A model generated the notes under the pieces. It made no database searches. It was given only the letters and a program-made list of their open reading frames with translations, and was not told where the DNA came from. The position numbers were made by a program, and so were the translations under genes. Below are positions 1-6,868 of a DNA stretch of 8,544 bases, one piece after another; within the stretch, counting starts at the first letter, position 1, and every line of letters starts with the position of its first letter. Source of the DNA: Prevotellaceae bacterium (lineage in GTDB: Bacteria; Bacteroidota; Bacteroidia; Bacteroidales; UBA932); contig JAITHX010000130.1 in the NCBI GenBank assembly GCA_031279735.1, forward strand, positions 1-8,544, given 5' to 3'.

Positions 1-51
1 GCGATTTATCGCGTATAAATCGTGTCTTGGAGACGCGATAAATCGCGTCTC
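1..51. repeat. Palindromic intergenic repeat (GCGATAAATCGC type), cut by window edge
   Basis: Positions 30-39 (GAGACGCGAT) and 42-51 (ATCGCGTCTC) form a perfect 10-bp inverted repeat around AA. Positions 1-14 are the exact reverse complement of 33-46. Positions 15-27 repeat 38-50 directly with one mismatch. The block is therefore about two copies of one short palindromic unit, the first of which probably begins before the window. It lies downstream of the exporter gene and could fold in its transcript, but no T-run follows the stem on either strand, so I do not call it a terminator. Short palindromes of this look are scattered through intergenic DNA of many bacteria (REP-like). Membership of a named family is not established here. 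Confidence 0.75.
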
Positions 52-87
52 TACATCGCATCCCGCAATTTTAACACGACAGAAGTA

Positions 88-168
88 TAGTGGTTAGCGG
101 TTAGTGCCTGCGGCTCAGTATTTCCGTTTTCCTCCGCCCATCCGACAGGCACTAACCACTAACCACTA
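88..168. repeat. Imperfect 23-bp inverted repeat with 35-nt loop
   Basis: The left arm 88-110 and the right arm 146-168 are reverse complements at 22 of 23 positions. Each arm consists of heptad units (GTTAGTG/GTTAGCG) ending in CCTG next to the loop (111-145). The arms are thus two head-to-head copies of the repeat that also occurs at 8216-8280. It lies just after the stop codon of the exporter gene and could form a stem in that mRNA. No U-tract follows, so a role in mRNA 3'-end stability is only a possibility. Confidence 0.8.
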
Positions 169-199
169 ACCACTAACCACTAACCACTAACCACTAACC
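151..199. repeat. Tandem heptanucleotide array, (ACTAACC)x7
   Basis: Seven perfect, uninterrupted copies of ACTAACC (GGTTAGT on the minus strand) occupy 151-199, followed by a degenerate copy GCTAATC at 200-206. The array overlaps the 3' end of the exporter gene: that gene's stop codon (187-189) and its last five sense codons lie in repeat units. Because 7 is not a multiple of 3 and each unit contains TAA on one strand and TAG on the other, three consecutive units close all six reading frames. The perfect copy number suggests recent or ongoing slippage expansion. Confidence 0.95.
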
Positions 200-2670
200 G
201 CTAATCGCTTTTTTACCAGCAGGCGGAAGAGATACGGCTGCAGGGAATAGGAAATGAGAATAGTTGCGGTCATTCCGGCGAGGGTTGCCACGCCTACCGA
301 CTTCAGCGCGGGGTGAACGGCAAAAAGCAGTGATGCGATTACTGTTATCAGCACTACTGCCGATAGGAAGATCGCCGACTTGTGATGAACGAGCAGGGAA
401 CTCCGTCCGCGATACTGCGACAGAAGTCCGTCGGTCACGAATATGCTGTAATCGACGCCGACGCCGAAGACAAAGTTCGAGATGATGATATTTATCAGGT
501 TAAACTTCAGTCCGAAGATAGCCATTACGCCCAGCACTATATACCAGCTCAGCGCCACGGGCAGGAACGCAAGCAGCGCGACAAGCAGATTGCCGAACGA
601 AAACAGCAGAACCAGCAGGACGAACGCCGACGAAACAATAAGGGCAGTATTGAAGTCGTCGTGAACTGCTTTCACCATTTCGCTCGCGTAGTACATCGGG
701 TCGAGAACCGCGAAGTCGGCTTTGCCTTTCAGTTTTGCTCCGACGCTCCAGAGGCTGTCTTTGTCCATGAACACGGAGGTGAACGCGAGCCAGCGATTGT
801 CGGAGTGTTCCACCATGTTGTCGAGCAGCTCCTGGGGCAGAACTTCGGCGTCGATTATCGAAACCGGTTCGTAGTCGGCTTCGGTCATTGCGAAAAAGGG
901 GTCGAACGTGTGTTTTTCAAATCCGCGTTTGGCGGCGGCGGTTTCGATGGCGCGGCGTGTTGCGGCGCGGCGTTCGGCTGTCCAATAGTTGTTCCACAGT
1001 TCGATGCGGCGGCTCTGTTCGGCTTCCGGCACGATGAGCGAGGCGGGCGAAGAGTATCCCGCAATGTCGCCCTGTTCGGCCAGCCGGTCGAGTTCCGCGC
1101 TCAGTCGCCGGTTTTCGAGCAAAGCCGAATCGAGATTGGAGGAGTGTGAGGCGAAATAGAAAGTCGCTCTGTTGCCGGCGGTTTTCGAGGCGAGCAGTTC
1201 GGTGGAACGCAGGAGGGCGGGATTATTGTAGCCTATGTTGCGCAGATTGGAATCGAACTCCACCCGTCCCGACGCGAAACAGCACACCGCGCTCACGGCG
1301 ACGATGAATATCAGCAAGGGTTTGTTTCTGTCGAAGGGGTAGCTGTTTATCTTTTCGACCAGAGCGAACGCATCTGCGGTTTGCTTTGCGGTTTGCCTTG
1401 CGGTTTGCTTTGCAGTTTTTTTCGTTTCCATGCTGCGGAACAGCAGGGGCAGGGCAAAGAGAGCGAACGCGGTCGAGCCGGCGAGGGCGAACGATGCGAA
1501 AAGTCCGAAATCGCGCAACAGTTCGGAATCGGTGAGCAGCAGTCCGGAGAACGCGCCGATGGTAGTGAGCGAGCCGAGAGTGACGGGGATTGTCTGGTCG
1601 CGCAGAACCTGTTCGGGGCTGCCGACATATTTATAGTGGCAGATGACGTGCAGGCAGTAGCTGAACGCCACGCCCAGCACCACCGCGCCGATGCCGAGAG
1701 CCATGATCGACACCGCGCCTTTGATGAAATACATCATTGCCATGGCGAACACCGTTCCGTAGATCACCGGAAGAAGCATGAAGACAATAAACGAACCGCT
1801 GCGGAAACAGAACATCAGCAGTATGAAAATCAGCACCAGCGAACCGGCGACAGTGAGCAGCAAATCCTTCTTGATGCGCGTGGCATTGCTGACGCTCTGC
1901 ACGGGGGCGCCGTGGAACAATATTTCTATTTCGGGGTGTTCGTTCGCGAAACCTTCGCTTTCGCGTTCGATAAGCTCTACCAGTCGGGCGGCAAGACGCG
2001 AATCGAGCGACTTGAAGTTTGGAGAGAGAAAAGCGAGGGCAACCGCCGTGTCGGGCGTGAAAATATGCTCGGCATAAAGGCGATAGTTCCCGCCGAGACC
2101 CGCGCCCGAAAATCCGCTCGACACGAATATTTCGCGCAGTCCTGCCGGGTCGCGCGTCACGAGTTCGCCGAAAGCTGCGCCTGCCGACGAGGCAAGCAGA
2201 GCGTAATTCTCTTCCATCCGGCGTTCGACGTTCGACGTTTCGAGCAGCGAATCGATCTTCGGATACATGCTTTCGTCGAGAAACACCGGCGCGTTGTCGT
2301 ACAGAAAACGCACGGCATCGGACAGCGTCTCTTCGCCGATTCGCGAAAATATCCCGCCCGCAAGCGCTTCGGCGCCTTCCGCATTGAGCAGCCTTTCGGT
2401 AAATTCGTCGCAGGCATCCGCCAGATAGTCGGGCGCGACCTCTCCGTTTTTGCCGGCAAAAAGGATAAACACCTTGTCCTTCACCTTAAGGTCGGTAAAG
2501 GCGAAGCGTTCCGCCCCCTTATCGTTAACTTCCGGCAGAAGGCGGGAAATATCCTCCTCAAACCGGACTTTCGCCGCAAAGTGCGCGAAGAAAACAAAAG
2601 AAACCGCCAGCAAGACAAAAAAAAGCGTCTTGCGCCTCTTGAAAAAACTGTAGGAATATAAAGTCAGCAT
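187..2670 (-). CDS. MMPL/RND-superfamily exporter, 12 TM
   Basis: This is an inner-membrane, probably proton-driven exporter of the MMPL/RND class; the substrate is unknown. Numbering is from the ATG at 2670 (827 aa); an in-frame GTG lies one codon upstream. The layout is the duplicated RND plan: TM1 (about 15-33), a periplasmic domain (35-267), five TM segments (269-411), a cytoplasmic linker (412-450), TM7 (451-468), a second periplasmic domain (470-672), and five final TM segments (674-815). The family's Asp-Tyr motif is present in the second half (GVGVDYSIF, D740-Y741), but the matching place in the first half reads AFSYCLH (S337-Y338). Related Bacteroidales proteins as I recall them share this, so it may be a subfamily trait. 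The linker carries a (KQTA)n repeat at 420-432. The last residues (LAVSG) and the stop come from an intergenic heptad repeat. It is the last gene of a likely operon, 16 bp after the CAP lipoprotein gene. Similar exporters occur in lipid, aryl-polyene and envelope loci, but no biosynthesis genes are visible here. Confidence 0.88.
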   Translation of the reverse strand: MLTLYSYSFFKRRKTLFFVLLAVSFVFFAHFAAKVRFEEDISRLLPEVNDKGAERFAFTDLKVKDKVFILFAGKNGEVAPDYLADACDEFTERLLNAEGAEALAGGIFSRIGEETLSDAVRFLYDNAPVFLDESMYPKIDSLLETSNVERRMEENYALLASSAGAAFGELVTRDPAGLREIFVSSGFSGAGLGGNYRLYAEHIFTPDTAVALAFLSPNFKSLDSRLAARLVELIERESEGFANEHPEIEILFHGAPVQSVSNATRIKKDLLLTVAGSLVLIFILLMFCFRSGSFIVFMLLPVIYGTVFAMAMMYFIKGAVSIMALGIGAVVLGVAFSYCLHVICHYKYVGSPEQVLRDQTIPVTLGSLTTIGAFSGLLLTDSELLRDFGLFASFALAGSTAFALFALPLLFRSMETKKTAKQTARQTAKQTADAFALVEKINSYPFDRNKPLLIFIVAVSAVCCFASGRVEFDSNLRNIGYNNPALLRSTELLASKTAGNRATFYFASHSSNLDSALLENRRLSAELDRLAEQGDIAGYSSPASLIVPEAEQSRRIELWNNYWTAERRAATRRAIETAAAKRGFEKHTFDPFFAMTEADYEPVSIIDAEVLPQELLDNMVEHSDNRWLAFTSVFMDKDSLWSVGAKLKGKADFAVLDPMYYASEMVKAVHDDFNTALIVSSAFVLLVLLFSFGNLLVALLAFLPVALSWYIVLGVMAIFGLKFNLINIIISNFVFGVGVDYSIFVTDGLLSQYRGRSSLLVHHKSAIFLSAVVLITVIASLLFAVHPALKSVGVATLAGMTATILISYSLQPYLFRLLVKKRLAVSG
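1376..1423 (-). repeat. In-frame 12-bp minisatellite in exporter gene
   Basis: Three 12-bp units at 1376-1387, 1388-1399 and 1400-1411 read GCGGTTTGCTTT on the plus strand, the middle one differing by one base. A decayed fourth unit follows at 1412-1423. They encode the (K/R)QTA repeats in the cytoplasmic linker between the two halves of the exporter. The unit is four codons long, so gain or loss of copies keeps the frame and changes only linker length. Confidence 0.9.
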
Positions 2671-2686
2671 CACTACAATAGTATGA

Positions 2687-3601
2687 CTACCGTATAACTA
2701 TCGTATATTCGTATGTTTTATCCTGTCCGGCGACTCTTACTTTGGAGATTTTCACATTGTAGGTCACGTTTCTTGCTATGCCGGCGATTTTCCATTGGAG
2801 ATTGTTCGGCAGTCCGTACGGGTTATAGTCGTAGCGGGCATCGGTGATTTCGGCTTCGCGAGTGCCGTCGGTGATTTCGATTTGCGTTTCCGAGAAGTCC
2901 ACGTGGCGGTTGTTGGCTTTCGAGTTCTTGTCGTTAAAGACGGAGAAGCTCAGGATCATGTCGGGGCTGAAGTATTGCGCTTCACAGGTTCCGTGCGGGA
3001 AAGCCACGAAGTCGCCGCCCTTGTAATCGGTTGGGGCAGCGTCGGCGCCGACTGTCATTGCAGCCGTCGAAACATATTTGAAATCGCCCTTTTTCGGCGA
3101 GCCAATCACCCGTCCGAAAGCTATGTCCTTAAGGAAGGGGTCGAGCAGTCTGCGGCGGCCGCTCAGGTTTGCCGAATCGGTCATCCAGCCGGTAATGTGC
3201 ACGTCGGAGGCAGTCCAATTGTTGTGGTGGCTTCCGAGAAAGGTCCGGCTCGACGAGTTCCATGAAGCGGAGACTTCGTCCTTGTAGCAGTAGTCGCTTG
3301 ATTGCGGAGCGGCATCGACGGTGCCGTTGGCGGCGACGAACAGCGCGATTTTCTGCGCTCTTGCAGCTTCGGCATCATGGAACGCGAGCGCCGGCAGACT
3401 GTGAGCGGCGCGCAGACCGTTGATGTGTTTGATTATTTTCTGTTTTTCCTGAGCGGAAAGAGAACCCTCGATACACCGGGCTATATCGGGCACGTGATCG
3501 TAGAGCGGTTCGACTTTTTTCAGCTCGCTGTCGGTGCATGACGAGAGGAAAAGCAGGAGGATAAGGGGAATCAATCCGATTTTCTTTATTGTCGTTTTCA
3601 T
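2687..3601 (-). CDS. Lipoprotein with CAP/SCP-like domain
   Basis: This is a predicted 304-aa lipoprotein of unknown substrate. The N-terminus has a lysine-rich start, a hydrophobic core and a lipobox (L19-S-S-C22), so C22 would be lipidated. The residues after it (T-D-S-E) are acidic, as in many surface-exported Bacteroidota lipoproteins. Residues about 52-190 resemble the CAP/SCP fold: an N-terminal helix pattern (INGLRAAHSLPAL, about 60-72) and a later W-x-x-S block running into RRLLDPFLKDIAFG (139-163). The histidine expected before the second block (the usual GHR) is replaced by LSGR, and I find no clear histidine/glutamate tetrad, so any catalytic or metal-binding activity is doubtful. 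Residues about 200-304 look beta-rich and may form a separate sandwich domain. The ATG at 3601 is chosen because it begins the signal peptide; the reading frame is open further upstream, but that stretch overlaps the preceding gene. It is the second gene of a likely operon, 13 bp after the fusion hydrolase. Confidence 0.8.
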   Translation of the reverse strand: MKTTIKKIGLIPLILLLFLSSCTDSELKKVEPLYDHVPDIARCIEGSLSAQEKQKIIKHINGLRAAHSLPALAFHDAEAARAQKIALFVAANGTVDAAPQSSDYCYKDEVSASWNSSSRTFLGSHHNNWTASDVHITGWMTDSANLSGRRRLLDPFLKDIAFGRVIGSPKKGDFKYVSTAAMTVGADAAPTDYKGGDFVAFPHGTCEAQYFSPDMILSFSVFNDKNSKANNRHVDFSETQIEITDGTREAEITDARYDYNPYGLPNNLQWKIAGIARNVTYNVKISKVRVAGQDKTYEYTIVIR

Positions 3602-3614
3602 ATCGTAAAAAAAT

Positions 3615-6600
3615 TTAATTTCCTTGTTTTTTAGCATTAGCCTTAGCGTCGGCATTAACTCTGTCGATGGCTTTGATGAAGTGCGCGAGTATTTCCTTGC
3701 GCGTGCCGAGCGACGAAAGTCTGTTGTTGTCGCTCGAAGGGTTGATTCTATTTGAGAGAAAGACATAAACGAGGTCGCGTTCAGGGTCTATCCAGATCAT
3801 CGTTCCGGTGAAGCCCAGATGTCCGTAGCTTTGCGGTGAAGCCTCGTCGCAGGTCGGATTCTTCTTTCCGGGTCTGGTTTCGGGCTTGTCGAATCCTAGT
3901 CCGCGTCTGTTTCCGTCGTCGCACGCGGGACAGGAAGTGAAGTCCGTCACAGTCTGTTCGAGAAAGAATCGAAGTCCGCCGTACTCGCCGCCGTTGAGAT
4001 AAGTCTGAGCGAGTTTCGCCATATCGTTGGCGGTGGAGAAGAGTCCTGCGTTGCCCGACACGCCGCCGGAGAGCGAAGCTATCTGGTCGTGAACGTATCC
4101 GCGCAGGAGTTGCCGTCGGAATATCGCATCGTTTTCGGTGGGAACGGTTTCGGCGGCAGGGATTCTTTCGGAGGGCAGAAATCCGGTTCGGTACATGCCG
4201 AGAGGTTCGTAGAGCATGATTCGCGCCAGATTGTCGAGAGGCATGCTGTATAGCGATTCTATGAGGCGTTGCAGATAAACGAAGCCCAGATCGCTGTAGC
4301 GGTACGAGGCTGTCATGAGGGAGCAGGTGTCCGTCAGGTCGTAAACGTCGCGGCGCAGCTTGTCGGAGCCATAGATATTAGCGGCGACCGTGCGGGCGAA
4401 GACATCCGTTTTGCGGGTCGAGAAATAATGCGGGTCGAGTATATAATTATTCTTGAGGTAGGAACCTGTTCCGGGTATGCGGATTTGCGCGGCATTGGTT
4501 CGTCGGGGCGAAATGGCGGGCTTGCCGTCGGGGGTGACGAAATATTTGTAATGAAAAGGCTTCCACGAGGGCAGCCCCGACTTGTGAAGGAGTATGTCGC
4601 GGATAATCAGGTTATCCTTGTTGGTGTGCGGATGCATGTCGGTGAGATACTTGCCGAGAGGCTCGTGGAGTTCGATGATTTTCTGGTCGGTCATTTTCAT
4701 TATCAGAGGCAGAGTGGCGGAAACCTTAGTGACCGACGCTATGTCGTAAACGTCCGACAGTTTCACGGCGGGCGCCCAAGCGTCGTAGGTGTGTTTGCCG
4801 AACGACTTGTGATAAAACACCCGTCCCTTGTGCGCCGCCAGCACCTGACATCCCGGAAATGCGCGGCGGTCGATGGCTGCCCGAACGAGCGAATCCACCG
4901 CCGCAAACGACCTTTCGGACATTCCCGCCTCTTCGGGGATCATGTATTTCAGTCGTATTGCGGGCGAAGTCGTTATTCCCGATCCTTCTGGAAAATCGTT
5001 CGAGACGCCTACCGGCATTCGTCCCTCGAACGGGATGCCTCCGAAGAGCATCTGTGCAACGCGATCCTGAGCCTCGTCGGAGTTGTTGTGGGCTACCGCC
5101 ACCGCGGCAAGCGACGAGGGCATATCGCCCGCGAAGGAAAGCATATACGGCGAACCGAAGCACACGAGAATCACTTTCTTTTCCTTCGCGAGATCGCTCA
5201 GCAGGTCGAACACCTGCTGATTCGCGCCGTACTTCGACTTGGGACTTGAACTTGCCGAATGATAGCCGACGATAATCGCGTCGCAGTCGTCGAATGACTT
5301 GCGGGCGAATCCTGCCGGCGACGATGCGGATGCTCCCGACTGGAGTATTTCCCGTTTTGCGTGCAGCTTGACGTAGGATTCGATTCTTTCGGCAAACTCT
5401 CTGCCGGCGGCGAATCCGCCGACGGCAAGATAGCCGTAGCGGGCTTCGGCGTTCCTGAACGGCAGCAGGTCCGATTTGTTCGAGGCGAGGATAACCGACT
5501 TCTCCGTCAGTTTGTTGTTCAGTGCGCGGGCTTCGGGCGAATTGAGGCGTTCGCGTATTCCCCGTTCCTTCGCCGGCGCATAGCGCGCAAGTCCCGCCCT
5601 ATACTTTGCGGCAAGCACTTTGCGGCATTTTTCGTCTATCTCGTCGCGCGACAGCTCGCCCGAAGCCACCGCCCTTTCTATGGCGTTCATATCGGATTCC
5701 GTGTCGGCGGGCATAAGCAGAATGTCGTGTCCTGCTTTGAGCGCCTCAAGCGCCACGTTCTTCCCCGCCGCATGATTTTTCACTCCGTTCATGTTGAGAG
5801 CGTCGCTGATAACCAGTCCGCGAAAGAACAGTTCGTCGCGCAGCACCCGCTTGATGACCTGCTCCGAAATCGACGCCGGACGGACAACATCGCCGCGTTC
5901 GAGCGACACGGCGTGCAGATGCCCCACCATAACCATTGGAACACCCTCGTCGATAAGCTGTCGGAAGGGTCGCATCTCGATCGAGTCGAGATGCGCTCTG
6001 GAGTGATGCAGCACGGGAAGCACTTTGTGGGAATCGTTTTCGGTGTCGCCGTGACCCGGAAAGTGTTTCGCGCAGGGAATAACTCCGTTGTCGCTCATTC
6101 CCTTCATAAGCGCCACGCCCTTGTTGCCAACGTTGTATTGATTTTCGCCGAACGAGCGGGAATTGATAACCGGATTGTTGCGGTTGTTGTTGACATCCAC
6201 CACGGGAGCGAAATTGAGATGCACGCCGAGAAGTTTGCATTGGCGGGCTAGCTCGGCTCCGAGTTCATAGATCGCTCTGTTATCGACTATCGAGCCTAAA
6301 GCCATCTGTCGGGGGAAGGAAATGACGCCGTCGAGCCTCATGCTCACGCCCCATTCGGCATCCATTCCGATAAGCAGAGGAATCTTGGAAAGCGACTGAT
6401 AGCGATTGGTCAGCTCTATCTGTTTTTCGGGAGTGCCCTGAAAAAAGACCAGACCGCCGATTTTATGATTGCGAATATGGGTCTCGATTGTTCTTTCGTG
6501 TTTTTCGCCGAGATTGGAATAAGCCTGCATCATAAACAGCTGTGCAATTCGTTCGCGCGGCGAAAGACGTTCCATCACCGAATCGACCCAGCGTATTTCA

Positions 6601-6731
6601 GTTGCCGAAACAGGGTCGGCTATATACCTCGTGTACTTCACCTGAACGTCCTCCGGCGCGGAGAGACCAAGTTCGTAAGCCACAACAGAAAAAATCAAAA
6701 CAAAAACCCAACCGATCTTAATTTTCATCAT
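3615..6731 (-). CDS. GH3 beta-N-acetylglucosaminidase fused to beta-lactamase-like serine hydrolase
   Basis: This is a predicted exported two-enzyme protein, probably acting on peptidoglycan fragments. Numbering is from the ATG at 6731 (1038 aa); an in-frame TTG at 6749 is less likely, since it lies close to the predicted transcription start. The signal peptide is about 1-25. Residues about 45-385 are a GH3 N-terminal domain: LLIGMDAEWG with D124 for substrate binding, the NagZ signature KHFPGHGDTENDSH (222-235) with the D233-x-H235 dyad used as general acid/base, and nucleophile D310 in ISDALNM. Residues about 405-585 form a GH3 C-terminal-type domain. Residues about 600-1030 are a class-C beta-lactamase/DD-peptidase-like domain with S666-V-T-K669 (SxxK), Y812-S-D814 (YxN position) and H971-L-G (KTG position). 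All main catalytic residues are present, so both halves should be active. Bacillus subtilis splits these roles between two proteins, NagZ and the serine-type amidase AmiE, which release MurNAc from muropeptides. The amidase role here is inference; DD-carboxypeptidase or esterase activity is an alternative. It is the first gene of the likely operon. Confidence 0.92.
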   Translation of the reverse strand: MMKIKIGWVFVLIFSVVAYELGLSAPEDVQVKYTRYIADPVSATEIRWVDSVMERLSPRERIAQLFMMQAYSNLGEKHERTIETHIRNHKIGGLVFFQGTPEKQIELTNRYQSLSKIPLLIGMDAEWGVSMRLDGVISFPRQMALGSIVDNRAIYELGAELARQCKLLGVHLNFAPVVDVNNNRNNPVINSRSFGENQYNVGNKGVALMKGMSDNGVIPCAKHFPGHGDTENDSHKVLPVLHHSRAHLDSIEMRPFRQLIDEGVPMVMVGHLHAVSLERGDVVRPASISEQVIKRVLRDELFFRGLVISDALNMNGVKNHAAGKNVALEALKAGHDILLMPADTESDMNAIERAVASGELSRDEIDEKCRKVLAAKYRAGLARYAPAKERGIRERLNSPEARALNNKLTEKSVILASNKSDLLPFRNAEARYGYLAVGGFAAGREFAERIESYVKLHAKREILQSGASASSPAGFARKSFDDCDAIIVGYHSASSSPKSKYGANQQVFDLLSDLAKEKKVILVCFGSPYMLSFAGDMPSSLAAVAVAHNNSDEAQDRVAQMLFGGIPFEGRMPVGVSNDFPEGSGITTSPAIRLKYMIPEEAGMSERSFAAVDSLVRAAIDRRAFPGCQVLAAHKGRVFYHKSFGKHTYDAWAPAVKLSDVYDIASVTKVSATLPLIMKMTDQKIIELHEPLGKYLTDMHPHTNKDNLIIRDILLHKSGLPSWKPFHYKYFVTPDGKPAISPRRTNAAQIRIPGTGSYLKNNYILDPHYFSTRKTDVFARTVAANIYGSDKLRRDVYDLTDTCSLMTASYRYSDLGFVYLQRLIESLYSMPLDNLARIMLYEPLGMYRTGFLPSERIPAAETVPTENDAIFRRQLLRGYVHDQIASLSGGVSGNAGLFSTANDMAKLAQTYLNGGEYGGLRFFLEQTVTDFTSCPACDDGNRRGLGFDKPETRPGKKNPTCDEASPQSYGHLGFTGTMIWIDPERDLVYVFLSNRINPSSDNNRLSSLGTRKEILAHFIKAIDRVNADAKANAKKQGN

Positions 6732-6765
6732 ATTATAAAAAATCGTCAAAAACTGTAACAGGCGG

Positions 6766-6794
6766 CAAAGGTAATCATAAAATTCGCAAAGAAA
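6766..6794 (-). promoter_or_regulatory. Predicted Bacteroidales-type promoter for the fusion hydrolase operon
   Basis: On the minus strand the -7 box TACCTTTG (6766-6773) matches TAnnTTTG fully. Seventeen bases upstream, 6791-6794 reads TTTC, a 3-of-4 match to the -33 TTTG. Transcription would begin near 6760, giving a leader of about 30 nt before the ATG at 6731. No Shine-Dalgarno sequence is visible in this AT-rich leader, as is usual for this phylum. Confidence 0.6.
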
Positions 6795-6799
6795 CCTTC

Positions 6800-6830
6800 T
6801 TTTTATGTATCGTTTTTGGTTTTTTATGTA
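6800..6830. repeat. Direct repeat TTTTTATGTA, 21-bp spacing
   Basis: The 10-mer TTTTTATGTA occurs at 6800-6809 and 6821-6830, a 21-bp offset (two helical turns). It lies roughly 40-70 bp upstream of the predicted transcription start of the fusion hydrolase operon, where an activator could bind to one face of the DNA. The stretch is very AT-rich, so chance similarity is a real alternative. Confidence 0.3.
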
Positions 6831-6868
6831 AAAATAAACTTTGTTGACATTAGTTCGCGCAGTTGCAG

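Noticed and set aside
88..168. Rho-independent terminator after the exporter gene
   Set aside because: The stem is possible, but the 35-nt loop is large and no U-tract follows in the minus-strand transcript.
151..199. CRISPR array
   Set aside because: The units are 7 bp with no spacers, so this is a simple tandem repeat. No cas genes are present.
382..1149. Plus-strand open frame opposite the exporter gene
   Set aside because: Antisense to the exporter periplasmic and TM coding region. No family motif or ribosome-binding context.
1381..2661. Long plus-strand open frame opposite the exporter gene
   Set aside because: It lies wholly antisense to a well-supported gene. Its translation is rich in Gln, Arg, His and Glu without domain features, as expected from the opposite strand of this codon usage.
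3602..3766. Upstream extension of the CAP lipoprotein by 55 residues
   Set aside because: It overlaps the coding end of the fusion hydrolase, is basic and low in hydrophobic residues, and would bury the lipoprotein signal peptide inside the chain.
4269..6251. Two plus-strand open frames (4269-5249 and 5361-6251) opposite the fusion hydrolase
   Set aside because: The minus-strand frame carries all catalytic motifs of two enzyme families; these are mirror frames.
6732..6749. TTG start six codons upstream for the fusion hydrolase
   Set aside because: Two ATG codons directly before the signal peptide (6731 and 6728) are more likely, and the TTG lies only about 11 nt from the predicted transcription start.
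6774..6868. Terminator after the beta-helix gene
   Set aside because: The region has T- and A-runs but no convincing GC stem in front of a U-tract.
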